Assembly: GCF_030653815.1 (NCBI RefSeq)
Contig: NZ_JAURYQ010000006.1
Span: 186,001-250,000 of the forward strand
From: Rhodoferax sp.
GTDB taxonomy: Bacteria > Pseudomonadota > Gammaproteobacteria > Burkholderiales > Burkholderiaceae_C
DNA: 64,000 bases
Reading direction: 5' to 3'
This document shows positions 8,543-18,076 of this stretch, piece after piece (position 1 is the first letter of the stretch; each line of letters opens with the position of its first letter). A program made the translations under genes and the position numbers. The notes below the pieces were generated by a model that was not told the DNA's origin, ran no database searches, and worked only from the letters and a program-made list of their open reading frames with translations.

Positions 8543-9907
8543 TCAAAACGGCATTTTGGGCATGCCTTTCATGCCGCCCATGCGCTTCATCATTTTCATC
8601 ATGCCGCCGCCCTTCATCTTCTTCATCATGTCCTGCATTTGCTCAAATTCCTTGAGCATGCGGTTGACCTCCTGCACCTGAACCCCGGCGCCAGCAGCAA
8701 TGCGGCGCTTGCGGGTGGCTTTGATGAGCTCGGGTTTACGACGCTCCAGTGGCGTCATGCTCTGGATGATGCCTTCCTTGCGCTTGACATCTTTTTCAAC
8801 CTTGCCCATGTCCATCTGACCGGCTTTGGCCGCCATGGCGGCAGGCAGTTTGTCCATTAGACTGCTCAGGCCGCCCATTTGCTTCATTTGCTGGATCTGG
8901 CTTAAAAAGTCGTTGAGGTCGAAGCTGGCACCACTTTTGACCTTGGCAGCCAGCTTCTGAGCCGAGGCCATGTCGACCCCCGCCGTGACCTGCTCGACCA
9001 GCGCCAAAATATCGCCCATGCCCAGAATGCGGCCAGCGTGGCGTTCGGCGTCAAACACCTCCAGTCCGTCGAGCTTCTCGCTGGTACCGGCAAACTTGAT
9101 CGGTGCACCAGTGACCTGGCGCACCGACAGAGCCGCACCACCACGCGAGTCGCCATCGAGCTTGGTCAGGATAATGCCGGTCAGGGGCAAGGCCTCCTTA
9201 AAGGCTTTTGCTGTATTGACCGCGTCCTGGCCCTGCATGGCATCCACCACAAACAGGGTTTCCACCGGGTTGATGGCGGCGTGCAAGTCCTTGATTTCAC
9301 GCATCAGCACGTCATCAATGGCCAACCGGCCCGCCGTGTCGACCAGCAAGACATCAAAATAATGTTTGCGGGCATAGTCCAGCGCAGCCAGCGCGATGTC
9401 CACCGGCTTTTGCTCGGGCGTGCTGGGAAACCACTCGGCCCCCGCCTGCGCTGTGACGGCTTTGAGCTGCTCAATGGCGGCCGGGCGGTAAACGTCACCT
9501 GAGACCGTCAATACCTTCTTGTTGCGCTTCTCGATCAGGTGTTTGGCCAACTTGGCAGTCGTGGTGGTTTTACCCGCCCCCTGCAAACCTGCCATCAGGA
9601 TCACGGCTGGCGGTTGCGCCGCCAGATTGATGTCGGCCACACCGTCACCCATGGTGGCGGCCAGCTCCTTATTCACAATGCTCACCAGAGCCTGGCCCGG
9701 TGTGAGCGAGCCCAGCACGTCTTGCCCCAGCGCCTTGTCCTTGACCCGGGCAATGAAGTCACGCACCACCGGCAGCGCCACGTCGGCCTCCAGCAGTGCC
9801 ATGCGCACCTCGCGCAGCATGTCGGCCACATTGGTTTCGGTGATGCGGGCCTGGCCGCGTATTTCTTTAACCAGGCGCGAGAGTTTGTCGGTGAGAGCGG
9901 AGGCCAT
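8543..9907 (-). CDS. ffh: Signal recognition particle protein Ffh
   Basis: GTPase that binds 4.5S RNA and signal sequences to target proteins to the inner membrane. The protein is 454 aa from the ATG at 9907 (MASALTDKLSRLVKEIRGQ). Domains in order: N helical bundle, G domain with GLQGAGKTTTTAKLA (about residue 105), DTAGRLAID and TKLDGDSRGG, then a methionine-rich M domain ending MKRMGGMKGMPKMPF. A start six codons further upstream is possible but less conserved. It is divergent from a CcsA-like gene, a common arrangement in proteobacteria. Confidence 0.97.
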   Translation of the reverse strand: MASALTDKLSRLVKEIRGQARITETNVADMLREVRMALLEADVALPVVRDFIARVKDKALGQDVLGSLTPGQALVSIVNKELAATMGDGVADINLAAQPPAVILMAGLQGAGKTTTTAKLAKHLIEKRNKKVLTVSGDVYRPAAIEQLKAVTAQAGAEWFPSTPEQKPVDIALAALDYARKHYFDVLLVDTAGRLAIDDVLMREIKDLHAAINPVETLFVVDAMQGQDAVNTAKAFKEALPLTGIILTKLDGDSRGGAALSVRQVTGAPIKFAGTSEKLDGLEVFDAERHAGRILGMGDILALVEQVTAGVDMASAQKLAAKVKSGASFDLNDFLSQIQQMKQMGGLSSLMDKLPAAMAAKAGQMDMGKVEKDVKRKEGIIQSMTPLERRKPELIKATRKRRIAAGAGVQVQEVNRMLKEFEQMQDMMKKMKGGGMMKMMKRMGGMKGMPKMPF

Positions 9908-9985
9908 AGGATATTTTTCCGGCAAACGGAACCTGAGTTAATGCCAAGGGTGGGAAGACAGGATACAAAACGCTAAACTGTGCGC

Positions 9986-10789
9986 ATGATTTTAGCCAGT
10001 GCTACTCCCCTCACTCTCACCCTGGCGCTGGGCGCGTCGGCGGCTTATGCGGCGTCTGCCACGGGAGCCGCACGCGCTGGCAAAACGCTGCCCCGTATCA
10101 CGGCCTGGCTGGCGTGGTGTTTGCATGGGGTACTGCTGGCCTGGGGACTTTGGGGAAGCGAGCCACGATTCGGTTTTGCGCCCGCATTGTCCGTCACCAC
10201 CTGGCTGGTCGGCTTGGTGTATGCCGTTGAAAACTACGTTTTCCCACAGCTCAGAACACCTTGGCTGTTGTCGGGTGCGGGCTCTGCGGCCGTACTGTTG
10301 GCCCTGCTGTTTCCGGGCAATACCCTCAATCCCAGCGCCTCGACCTGGCTGCCCCTGCACTGGGCGCTGGGAATTGCCTCTTACGGCTTGTTTGCCGTGG
10401 CCGTCGTGCACGCCTGGCTGATGACCCGCGCCGAAGCACGCATACGTGTGGCCGCCAACGCCGCCAGCGGCTTGCCCCTGCTGACCATGGAACGGCTGAC
10501 CTTTCGCTTTGTCAGCCTCGGATTTATCTTGCTGAGCGCGACCTTGCTGGCCGGCTTTTTCTTTGGCAACCATCTGTATGGTGCCAGCCACGCCATCAAA
10601 TGGGATCACAAAACCATTTTTTCGGTGTTGTCCTGGCTGACATTTGCTGTTCTTATGGTGGGCCGAATCCGCTTTGGCTGGCGCGGCAAACGCGCAGTGC
10701 GATTTCTTTACGCTGGCTCGGGCCTGCTGTTATTGGCTTATGTAGGCTCCCGTTTTGTCATGGAAATCGTGCTGGGGCAGGCGCTGTGA
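9986..10789 (+). CDS. CcsA/YpjD-like cytochrome c assembly membrane protein
   Basis: Polytopic inner-membrane protein (267 aa) of the cytochrome-c-assembly family that includes CcmC, CcsA and YpjD. About eight hydrophobic segments are visible; conserved family features include LHWALGIASYGLFAVAVVHAW and GASHAIKWDHKTIFSVLSW (heme-handling region with the WDHK motif). The exact role of the YpjD branch is not settled. The ATG at 9986 is preferred to an in-frame GTG at 9980. Its stop overlaps the GTG of the next gene. Confidence 0.85.
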   Translation: MILASATPLTLTLALGASAAYAASATGAARAGKTLPRITAWLAWCLHGVLLAWGLWGSEPRFGFAPALSVTTWLVGLVYAVENYVFPQLRTPWLLSGAGSAAVLLALLFPGNTLNPSASTWLPLHWALGIASYGLFAVAVVHAWLMTRAEARIRVAANAASGLPLLTMERLTFRFVSLGFILLSATLLAGFFFGNHLYGASHAIKWDHKTIFSVLSWLTFAVLMVGRIRFGWRGKRAVRFLYAGSGLLLLAYVGSRFVMEIVLGQAL

Positions 10790-11013
10790 AAGGCTTGCTG
10801 ATTTTGCTGGTGGTGCTGGTCGGCGTCTGGTTCTGGCGCAATCGTGCATCTGCCATCAGCCAGCGCCCGCCGGCGTCGTCCGATCCGACGCCCATGCCAC
10901 TCGACACCGTGGCCTGCAGCCGCTGTCATGTGCACATTCCCCGTGCCGAGGCGATTCAGGGTCAGCACGGAAGTTATTGTGGGCAGGAACACCTGGATCA
11001 ATCGGAACCCTGA
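10786..11013 (+). CDS. PP0621-family small protein with a cysteine motif
   Basis: Small protein of 75 aa beginning at a GTG that overlaps the previous stop (GTGA). It has an N-terminal membrane anchor (KGLLILLVVLVGVWFW) and a short cysteine-bearing tail (VACSRCHVHIPRAEA then YCGQEH), a likely metal-binding knuckle. The size, anchor and CxxC...CxxxH tail match the uncharacterised PP0621 family found before pilS in pseudomonads and betaproteobacteria. pilS starts immediately after its stop. Confidence 0.8.
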   Translation: MKGLLILLVVLVGVWFWRNRASAISQRPPASSDPTPMPLDTVACSRCHVHIPRAEAIQGQHGSYCGQEHLDQSEP

Positions 11014-12747
11014 ATGAAGTTGCCCGCGCTGGCATCACTCTGGTCAGGAAAGCAGTCACACCAGACCGACTTCAACGACCACCCCGACGAATTTGACCGT
11101 CTGTGGCGCAGTTTCATGACCGCCCGTGCCACCCTGGGCGGGGTGCTGGTGGTACTGCAGGCCAGCCTGCTGGGCCTGGCCGCAGCGCCCAGCCTGACGC
11201 CCCTGTTAATCTGTCTGGCCTACCTGGTCGCCACGTTGGCAGAGCGAATGATGTCAGCACCGAAACAATTGGGGTTGGGCTTCAATGGGGCCTGGTTGCG
11301 CACGCTGGGCGTTGACCTACTGGCCTTTGCCGCGCTGCAAACCCTGCAGGACAGCAGCATCAATTACACCCCGCTATTTGCCTTGCCGGTGCTGATGGCC
11401 TCGGTCCTGGGGTCACAGTTGCTGGCCCTTGCCAGCGCGGCCAGTGTCACCTTGTTGTTGTTTGCCTATGCCGGCTGGCTATCCCTGCAAGCCCCCTGGA
11501 GTGCCAGCGCCCTTTTCTCACAGGCTGCGCTGACGGGCGCCGGCTGTTTTGCCATTTCCTTTATTGCCCGGCAAATGGCGAGCCGTTTGGCCAGCATTGA
11601 ACTCAAGGCCCAACGGAGTCAACTGGCCGCAGCAGTGCAGCGGCAAGTCAACGAACTGATCATCGAGACACTGGGCGATGGCGTGCTGGTGGTCGATGCA
11701 CAGTACCTGGTGCGATCCGCCAACCCTGCCGCTCAAAAACAATTGAGCTCCCCCCAAGGTACGCAAAATCAGCCCTGGATTCTGGCCAATGCACCAGGTT
11801 GGCAGGGACTGCGCCAGCTGATCGACGAGACCTTTAAAACACAGACAACGCAACATCTGGAAATCAGCATTCAGCACGAAGGCCAGGGAACGCGCCTGGC
11901 CATGGCTCACACCCAACTGACCGCCCAATTGAATCCGGAGGCGCAAGGCATGTGTGTGATTTTCTTGCAGGATCAAAGAGAACTGCAAGCTCGTTTACGG
12001 GTCGAAAAATTCGCCAGCATGGGCCGTATGTCGGCCGCGGTCGCCCATGAAATACGCAACCCGCTGGCTGCCATCGTGCAAGCCAATGCCTTGTTGGCAG
12101 AAGACCTGTCTGATCCCGGGCAACAACAATTGAGCCGGTTGGTGCAACAAAATGCCCAGCGCCTTGAAAAAACAGTGCACGACATCCTGCACGTCGTCCA
12201 AAACCCCAACACAGACCGCCTGGTCCAGACTCAGCCGCTCGACCTGACACTCACCGTGCCGCGAATTTGTCGGGACTGGCAATCGCATGGGGGGAACAAG
12301 CCGGACATCGCGGTACAGTTGCCCAACACCCAGGCCTGGGTCTGGTTTGACCCCGAGCACTTGCGTCGTATTTTGATCAACCTGCTGGACAATGCCCAAC
12401 GCTACATTAGCACACACCCCGATGCCATCCAGATCACGCTGGACAAAAGTTGGGGAACTGGCGCGAGCGCGCGCATCTGTCTGCGGATCTGGAGCGACGG
12501 TGCGCCGCTGGACCCTTCCGTCGAACAACATTTGTTTGAACCTTTTTTTTCCTCCGAGAGCCGTTCCAGTGGTCTCGGGCTTTATATTTGCCGGGAACTG
12601 TGTGACAGTCATGGTGCTGAAATCAACTACCGGCGCAGCACGCGCGCCATGGATGGAAAAATGTTGACGGGTAACGAGTTTTTTGTGACGTTCAAATCAT
12701 TGCCTCCACACGATAGTCTTGCAGCGTCAGTCCAGCCAAACGAGTGA
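11014..12747 (+). CDS. pilS: Sensor histidine kinase PilS
   Basis: Inner-membrane sensor kinase that controls type IV pilus genes through PilR. The 577-aa protein has a block of about six N-terminal membrane segments (residues 35-190), a PAS-like region (about 205-320), the HisKA phospho-acceptor AAVAHEIRNPLAAI (His near 344) and a degenerate-looking HATPase domain with NLLDNAQRY (N box) and SSGLGLYICREL (G box). The ATG directly follows the previous stop, and pilR follows with a 4-base gap. No pilus structural genes are in the window. Confidence 0.88.
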   Translation: MKLPALASLWSGKQSHQTDFNDHPDEFDRLWRSFMTARATLGGVLVVLQASLLGLAAAPSLTPLLICLAYLVATLAERMMSAPKQLGLGFNGAWLRTLGVDLLAFAALQTLQDSSINYTPLFALPVLMASVLGSQLLALASAASVTLLLFAYAGWLSLQAPWSASALFSQAALTGAGCFAISFIARQMASRLASIELKAQRSQLAAAVQRQVNELIIETLGDGVLVVDAQYLVRSANPAAQKQLSSPQGTQNQPWILANAPGWQGLRQLIDETFKTQTTQHLEISIQHEGQGTRLAMAHTQLTAQLNPEAQGMCVIFLQDQRELQARLRVEKFASMGRMSAAVAHEIRNPLAAIVQANALLAEDLSDPGQQQLSRLVQQNAQRLEKTVHDILHVVQNPNTDRLVQTQPLDLTLTVPRICRDWQSHGGNKPDIAVQLPNTQAWVWFDPEHLRRILINLLDNAQRYISTHPDAIQITLDKSWGTGASARICLRIWSDGAPLDPSVEQHLFEPFFSSESRSSGLGLYICRELCDSHGAEINYRRSTRAMDGKMLTGNEFFVTFKSLPPHDSLAASVQPNE

Positions 12748-12751
12748 ACCC

Positions 12752-14197
12752 ATGACCCCAAGCACCCAACACATCCTGGTGGTCGATGACGAGCCCGACC
12801 TGCGCACCATTTACGAACTGACCCTGTTGCGTGAAGGTTATCGGGTCGACACCGCAGAAAACCTTCAGCAGGCACGCACCTGCCTGCAAAGCAAGGTGTT
12901 TGACGCCGTCATCACCGACATGCGCCTGCCTGATGGCCTGGGCCTGTCACTGATCACCGAACTCAAGGCGCAGCATCGCAACGAGCGCTGCGTGGTCATC
13001 ACCGCTTATGGTTCCACCGCCAATGCGGTCGAGGCCTTGAAAGCGGGTGCTTTTGACTACCTGACCAAGCCCGTCGACCTCAAACAATTTCGCTCCGTCA
13101 TTGCGGCGGCATTGCGCAGCGCACCAGTTCCGCCCACACGACAAGCCGCGCAGCCAGATCAGTTGCAGCCCGAATTCAGCGGTGGACCCGACAACCCGGG
13201 CGCCCAGTCACTGGCGCGGCTGGTCGGTCAGTCGCTGGTCATGCGTCAGATCAAGGAGCGCATCCTCAAAGTTGCACCCAGCATGGCGCCGATCATGGTC
13301 ACAGGTGAGTCTGGCACGGGCAAAGAACTGGTGGCCTATGCGATTCACAGCAACAGCCACCGCGCCCGAGGTGCCTGGATCGCCGTGAACTGCAGCGCCA
13401 TTCCCGAGAATTTGCTGGAAGCCGAATTTTTTGGTGTCAAAAAGGGCGCCTACACCGGCGCCAGCCAGGACCGACAGGGATTTTTCCAGGCGGCGCAAGG
13501 GGGCACCCTGTTTTTGGATGAAATTGGCGACCTGCCCCTGGCCATGCAGGCCAAATTGCTGCGCGCCATCCAGGAACGTCGCGTCAGACCCTTGGGTTCA
13601 ACCCAGGAGGACCTGGTGGATGTGCGCATCATCAGCGCCACCCACAAGGATCTGGCGACCGAAGTCCAGCAAGGCAACTTCCGGCAAGACCTGTATTACC
13701 GTCTCAATGTGATCGAGCTGACGATTACGCCGCTGCGGGAACGACAGGAGGATCTGCCCGAACTGTGCGACGCACTGCTATCACGCATTGCGCAGGAAGC
13801 GGGCTTGCCGACACCCCGCCTCAGTGCTGACGTTCTGGCGCAATTGACCCAACTGCCAATGCCGGGCAATGTCAGAGAGCTGGAAAACCTGCTCCATCGC
13901 AGTGTGACTCTGGGTGATCTTGACCAGATCCCGTGCCTGCCCGCCACAGCACCCGCAGTCTCAGACTTAGACCCGGCCGGGGAACACATTCCCAGCGATT
14001 TGCAGGCTTATCTGGACACCCACGAGCGCGCCATCTTGCTGCGCACCCTGCAAGAGACCAGTTTCAACCGCACTGCCGCCGCGTCCCGGCTGGGCCTGAG
14101 CCTGCGACAAATCCGCTACCGCATCGCCCGCCTGGGGATTGCGGCCGCACACTCTGATGAGAATACCGATGACGACGCCACTGACAACTGCCGGTGA
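12752..14197 (+). CDS. pilR: Sigma-54-dependent response regulator PilR
   Basis: Activator of sigma54-RNA polymerase; partner of PilS. The 481-aa protein has a receiver domain (ILVVDDEPDLR; phospho-acceptor Asp in VITDMRLPDG; Lys in YLTKPVD), an AAA+ domain with Walker A GESGTGKE, the sigma54-contact loop as GAYTGA (Tyr where many have Phe), Walker B GTLFLDEIGDL, and a C-terminal Fis-type helix-turn-helix (NRTAAASRLGLSLRQIRYR). The ATG at 12752 is preferred over an upstream one that overlaps pilS. ampD overlaps its 3' end. Confidence 0.92.
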   Translation: MTPSTQHILVVDDEPDLRTIYELTLLREGYRVDTAENLQQARTCLQSKVFDAVITDMRLPDGLGLSLITELKAQHRNERCVVITAYGSTANAVEALKAGAFDYLTKPVDLKQFRSVIAAALRSAPVPPTRQAAQPDQLQPEFSGGPDNPGAQSLARLVGQSLVMRQIKERILKVAPSMAPIMVTGESGTGKELVAYAIHSNSHRARGAWIAVNCSAIPENLLEAEFFGVKKGAYTGASQDRQGFFQAAQGGTLFLDEIGDLPLAMQAKLLRAIQERRVRPLGSTQEDLVDVRIISATHKDLATEVQQGNFRQDLYYRLNVIELTITPLRERQEDLPELCDALLSRIAQEAGLPTPRLSADVLAQLTQLPMPGNVRELENLLHRSVTLGDLDQIPCLPATAPAVSDLDPAGEHIPSDLQAYLDTHERAILLRTLQETSFNRTAAASRLGLSLRQIRYRIARLGIAAAHSDENTDDDATDNCR

Positions 14198-14810
14198 CGC
14201 CTTGTGGGCAGACGGCTGGTACCGCTTTGCCGCGCAACAGGCCTCACCCAACCGGGGTCCGCGTCCACCGCAGACCCACATTGACTTGATCGTGCTGCAC
14301 TCCATCAGCCTGCCACCAGGTCAATATGGTGGACCTGAGGTGCTTCAGTTTTTCAACAACCAGCTCAACTGGCAAGCCCACCCCTACTTCCACCAAATCC
14401 AGGACATGGAGGTGTCAACGCATTTCTTCATCCGGCGCAACGGCGAGCTCTGGCAGTTGGTCAGTTGCGACGACCGCGCCTGGCACGCAGGCGCGTCGAC
14501 CTACCGTGGCCGCGACAACTGCAACAACGACAGCATTGGCATTGAACTCGAAGGGCTGGAAGGTGACTTGTTTGAAGACGCGCAATACGAATGCCTGCAA
14601 AGCGTGTGCGCCGCGCTGATGCAGCACTACCCCATTGCCCATCTGGCGGGACATGAACACATCGCGCCCGGCCGCAAAGGCGACCCTGGCGCAGGTTTTG
14701 ACTGGCTGCGCTTGCAAAAAGACTTGGGACTGGAGACTCGGTATTTACCCCTAGCCTTGCCATCCGATGCGACCAGGAAAGACGGCTCAACGGACTTGTT
14801 TGAGCGATAA
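14169..14810 (+). CDS. ampD: 1,6-anhydro-N-acetylmuramyl-L-alanine amidase AmpD
   Basis: Cytosolic zinc amidase of peptidoglycan recycling that cleaves the stem peptide from anhydro-muropeptides. The protein is about 213 aa. Zinc-site residues are visible in IDLIVLHSISLPPG and in AGHEHIAPGRKGDPG (His and Asp ligands); DSIGIELEGLEG is also conserved. The start at 14169 (MTTPLTTAGDAL) overlaps the end of pilR by 29 bases; ATGs at 14139 and 14157 are alternatives. Related recycling genes mpl and anmK are elsewhere in the window. Confidence 0.93.
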   Translation: MTTPLTTAGDALWADGWYRFAAQQASPNRGPRPPQTHIDLIVLHSISLPPGQYGGPEVLQFFNNQLNWQAHPYFHQIQDMEVSTHFFIRRNGELWQLVSCDDRAWHAGASTYRGRDNCNNDSIGIELEGLEGDLFEDAQYECLQSVCAALMQHYPIAHLAGHEHIAPGRKGDPGAGFDWLRLQKDLGLETRYLPLALPSDATRKDGSTDLFER

Positions 14811-14903
14811 AAAAGCATGCAAACTCAAGCTCAGTCGGGCATCGATCGCTATTAAAACCAGAGAAATACAGCTCGGCGCCACAAACTGGCCAAGTGACAA
14901 AAA

Positions 14904-14950
14904 ACACCATGGGTAGTGTCATAACCGATTCACAACCCTAGATATAGTGA
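14904..14950 (+). promoter_or_regulatory. Tandem NrdR boxes upstream of nrdAB
   Basis: Two 16-base sites match the known NrdR-box consensus acaCwAtATaTwGtgt. The downstream site (14935-14950) has the core CTAGATATAG, one mismatch. The upstream site (14904-14919, acaCcAtgggTaGtgt) keeps both outer arms but not the centre. Their starts are exactly 31 bases apart, the three-helical-turn spacing typical of paired NrdR boxes. NrdR represses ribonucleotide reductase genes when dATP/ATP is bound. Confidence 0.75.
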
Positions 14951-15035
14951 TAAGCTAAGGCATTCGATCACGCGCACGCAGCTGCTAAAAGCTGCCTCGC
15001 CATTCATTTCCGCACCAGTTTCAAGAGAGGATGCC

Positions 15036-17951
15036 ATGCAAACTGCCCAGACCACTTCCAGCACACCTTACAGCAACATGCCGAGCCGATCCGAATCAGG
15101 CGAGCCATCTGCGACTTCTGCCGGAACATTGAGTCAATACCAAATCCTCCGGCGCAACGGTGCCGTGGTGCCTTTCGAGCCCAACAAAATTGCCGTGGCC
15201 ATGATGAAGGCCTTTCTGGCAGTGCATGGCACCCAGGGCGCCGCGTCCGCCAGTGTGCGTGAGACCGTTGAGGTGCTTACCCAGGTCGTGATCAAGGCGC
15301 TGATGCGTTCGCGCCCGGCCGGTGGCACCTTTCACATTGAAGACGTGCAGGACCAGGTGGAACTGGGTCTGATGCGCGAAGGGCACCACGAAATTGCCCG
15401 CGCCTATGTGCTGTACCGCGAGAAACGCAGCCAGGAACGCGCGCAAAAGGTGGTTCAACAGGCGCCTGCGGCCCCGCTGTTGCATGCCGTTGACAAGGGC
15501 CAGCGTGTGGTGCTGGATCTGGCACGCCTGCAAGGGATCATTGTGGACGCCTGCAGCGGCCTGGGTGCTGATGTCAAGCCCGAGCCCATCATGGCAGAGA
15601 CGCTGCGCAACCTCTATGACGGCGTGCCCATGGACGAGGTCTACAAAGCCTCGGTGCTGGCGGCCCGCACCCTGATTGAAAAAGACCCGGACTACACCTA
15701 CGCCACCGCGCGCTTGCTGTTTCACACCATCGCCAAAGAGATATTGGGTGAAGACGTGGCGCAAGCTGACATGCCCCAGGCCTACGCCGACTACTTTCCG
15801 CAGTTCATCAAACGCGGCGTTGAGAACGAGTTGCTCGATGAAAAACTGCAGCAGTTTGACCTGGTGCGACTGGCCGGCGCCCTCAAGGCCGAACGTGATC
15901 TGCAATTCGATTACCTCGGCCTGCAAACCCTTTATGACCGCTATTTTTTGCACATTGGCAAACAGCGCATCGAACTGCCGCAAGCGTTTTTCATGCGCGT
16001 CGCCATGGGCCTGTCGCTCAATGAAATCGACCGCGAAGCCCGTGCCATCGAGTTCTACGAGGTGCTGTCCTCGTTCGACTTCATGTCATCCACGCCCACC
16101 CTGTTCAACAGCGGCAGCCTGCGCTCGCAACTTTCAAGTTGTTACCTGACCACGGTGCCCGACGACCTTGACGGCATTTACGAGTCGATCAAGGAAAACG
16201 CCTTGCTGTCCAAGTTTGCCGGCGGCCTGGGCAATGACTGGACCCGCGTGCGCGCGCTAGGCAGTCACATCAAGGGCACCAACGGCGAATCGCAGGGCGT
16301 GGTGCCTTTCCTGAAAGTGGTCAACGACACGGCGGTGGCGGTAAACCAGGGTGGCAAGCGCAAGGGCGCGGTCTGCACCTACCTGGAAACCTGGCACCTC
16401 GACATCGAAGAGTTTCTGGAACTGCGTAAAAACACCGGCGACGACCGCCGCCGAACGCACGACATGAACACCGCCAACTGGATTCCGGACCTGTTCATGC
16501 GCCGCGTCATGGAAAAAGGCCAGTGGACCCTGTTCTCGCCCAACAACGTGCCCGACCTGCACGACAAGTTCGGCATCGCCTTTGAGCAGGCTTATGTGGC
16601 CTACGAAGAAAAAGCGGCGCGCGGCGAGATCAAGCCCTGCCGCACGGTGCAGGCGTCCGACCTGTGGCGCAAGATGCTGACCATGCTGTTCGAGACTGGC
16701 CACCCCTGGATCACGTTCAAGGATGCCTGCAACATCCGATCACCGCAACAACATGTGGGCGTGGTGCACTCCAGCAACCTGTGCACCGAGATCACCCTCA
16801 ACACCAGCAACACGGAAACAGCGGTCTGCAACCTGGGCTCGGTCAATTTGTTGCAGCATTTGAAGGACGGCGCAATCGATCACGCCAAACTGCAAAAAAC
16901 CATCACCACCGCCATGCGCATGCTTGACAACGTGATTGACATCAACTACTACGCGGTCAAAAAGGCGCGGGACTCCAACCTGCGGCACCGCCCGGTGGGG
17001 CTTGGCCTGATGGGCTTCCAGGACAGCCTGTACGAGTTGCGCCTGCCCTATGCGAGCGAGGCGGCGGTGCAGTTCGCCGACGAGTCCATGGAGGCCATCT
17101 GTTACTACGCCTACCAGGCGTCCACCGAACTGGCACGCGAACGTGGCCAGTATTCCAGCTACAAGGGCTCCTTGTGGGACCAGGGCATCCTGCCCATCGA
17201 CACGCTGGACCGGCTCGCACACGAGCGGGGTGGTTATGTCGAGGTTGACCGTTCCAGCACCCTCGACTGGGATGCATTGCGGCAAAAAATTGCCCAGCAC
17301 GGCATGCGTAATTCCAACTGTGTGGCCATTGCGCCCACCGCCACCATTTCCAACATCATTGGTGTCGACGCCTCCATTGAACCCTGCTTTGGCAACCTCT
17401 CGGTCAAGTCCAATCTATCGGGTGAATTCACCATCATCAACAGCTATCTGGTGCGCGACCTCAAGCGCATTGACCTGTGGGATGATGTGATGGTGATGGA
17501 CCTCAAACATTTCGATGGTTCACTGGCCCCCATCGATCGCGTTCCGCAGGAAATCAAGTCGTTGTACGCCACCGCTTTTGAAGTCGAGACCCGCTGGCTG
17601 GTAGAAGCTGCCGCGCGGCGCCAAAAGTGGATCGACCAGGCGCAGTCACTCAACATTTACATGGCCGGCGCGTCGGGTAAAAAACTCGATGACACCTACA
17701 AGTTGGCCTGGGTGCGTGGCCTCAAAACCACCTATTACCTGCGCACACAGTCGGCCACCCATGTGGAGAAATCGACGGTGACAGCGGGCCGTTTGAATGC
17801 CGTTTCATCCAGCGGCGAACTATCGGATCAGGGTGGTCTGACTGCACTCGATGCCGCGGCCGCGGCGGCACGACAACAGATGGCCAACGTTCCTGCCACG
17901 GACATCAAGTTCTGTGGTGTCGATGACCCAACGTGTGAGTCCTGCCAGTAA
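15036..17951 (+). CDS. nrdA: Class Ia ribonucleoside-diphosphate reductase, alpha subunit
   Basis: Large catalytic subunit that reduces ribonucleotides to deoxyribonucleotides. At 971 aa it is about 200 residues longer than E. coli NrdA (761). An ATP-cone starts near residue 35 (YQILRRNGAVVPFEPNKIA) and a second cone-like region follows (about 150-240, LARLQGIIVDACSG to YTYATARLLF), as in the two-cone NrdA of Pseudomonas aeruginosa. Active-site cysteines are in LSSCYLT, NLCTEI and AVCNLGSVNL, the radical-relay tyrosine pair in KTTYYLRT, and the C-terminal redox pair in CESCQ with an upstream Cys. AGAGAGG lies before the ATG. Confidence 0.96.
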   Translation: MQTAQTTSSTPYSNMPSRSESGEPSATSAGTLSQYQILRRNGAVVPFEPNKIAVAMMKAFLAVHGTQGAASASVRETVEVLTQVVIKALMRSRPAGGTFHIEDVQDQVELGLMREGHHEIARAYVLYREKRSQERAQKVVQQAPAAPLLHAVDKGQRVVLDLARLQGIIVDACSGLGADVKPEPIMAETLRNLYDGVPMDEVYKASVLAARTLIEKDPDYTYATARLLFHTIAKEILGEDVAQADMPQAYADYFPQFIKRGVENELLDEKLQQFDLVRLAGALKAERDLQFDYLGLQTLYDRYFLHIGKQRIELPQAFFMRVAMGLSLNEIDREARAIEFYEVLSSFDFMSSTPTLFNSGSLRSQLSSCYLTTVPDDLDGIYESIKENALLSKFAGGLGNDWTRVRALGSHIKGTNGESQGVVPFLKVVNDTAVAVNQGGKRKGAVCTYLETWHLDIEEFLELRKNTGDDRRRTHDMNTANWIPDLFMRRVMEKGQWTLFSPNNVPDLHDKFGIAFEQAYVAYEEKAARGEIKPCRTVQASDLWRKMLTMLFETGHPWITFKDACNIRSPQQHVGVVHSSNLCTEITLNTSNTETAVCNLGSVNLLQHLKDGAIDHAKLQKTITTAMRMLDNVIDINYYAVKKARDSNLRHRPVGLGLMGFQDSLYELRLPYASEAAVQFADESMEAICYYAYQASTELARERGQYSSYKGSLWDQGILPIDTLDRLAHERGGYVEVDRSSTLDWDALRQKIAQHGMRNSNCVAIAPTATISNIIGVDASIEPCFGNLSVKSNLSGEFTIINSYLVRDLKRIDLWDDVMVMDLKHFDGSLAPIDRVPQEIKSLYATAFEVETRWLVEAAARRQKWIDQAQSLNIYMAGASGKKLDDTYKLAWVRGLKTTYYLRTQSATHVEKSTVTAGRLNAVSSSGELSDQGGLTALDAAAAAARQQMANVPATDIKFCGVDDPTCESCQ

Positions 17952-18076
17952 GCAGAACCGGGGCTCATTCGATGCGATGCTGTCACACCACAGTGCGGCA
18001 AGCATGAGCACCCGACACTCTCAAAATTCTTTCTATTTTTGACGCAAGATCTCATAATTCACCGATTGGAAAAAAC

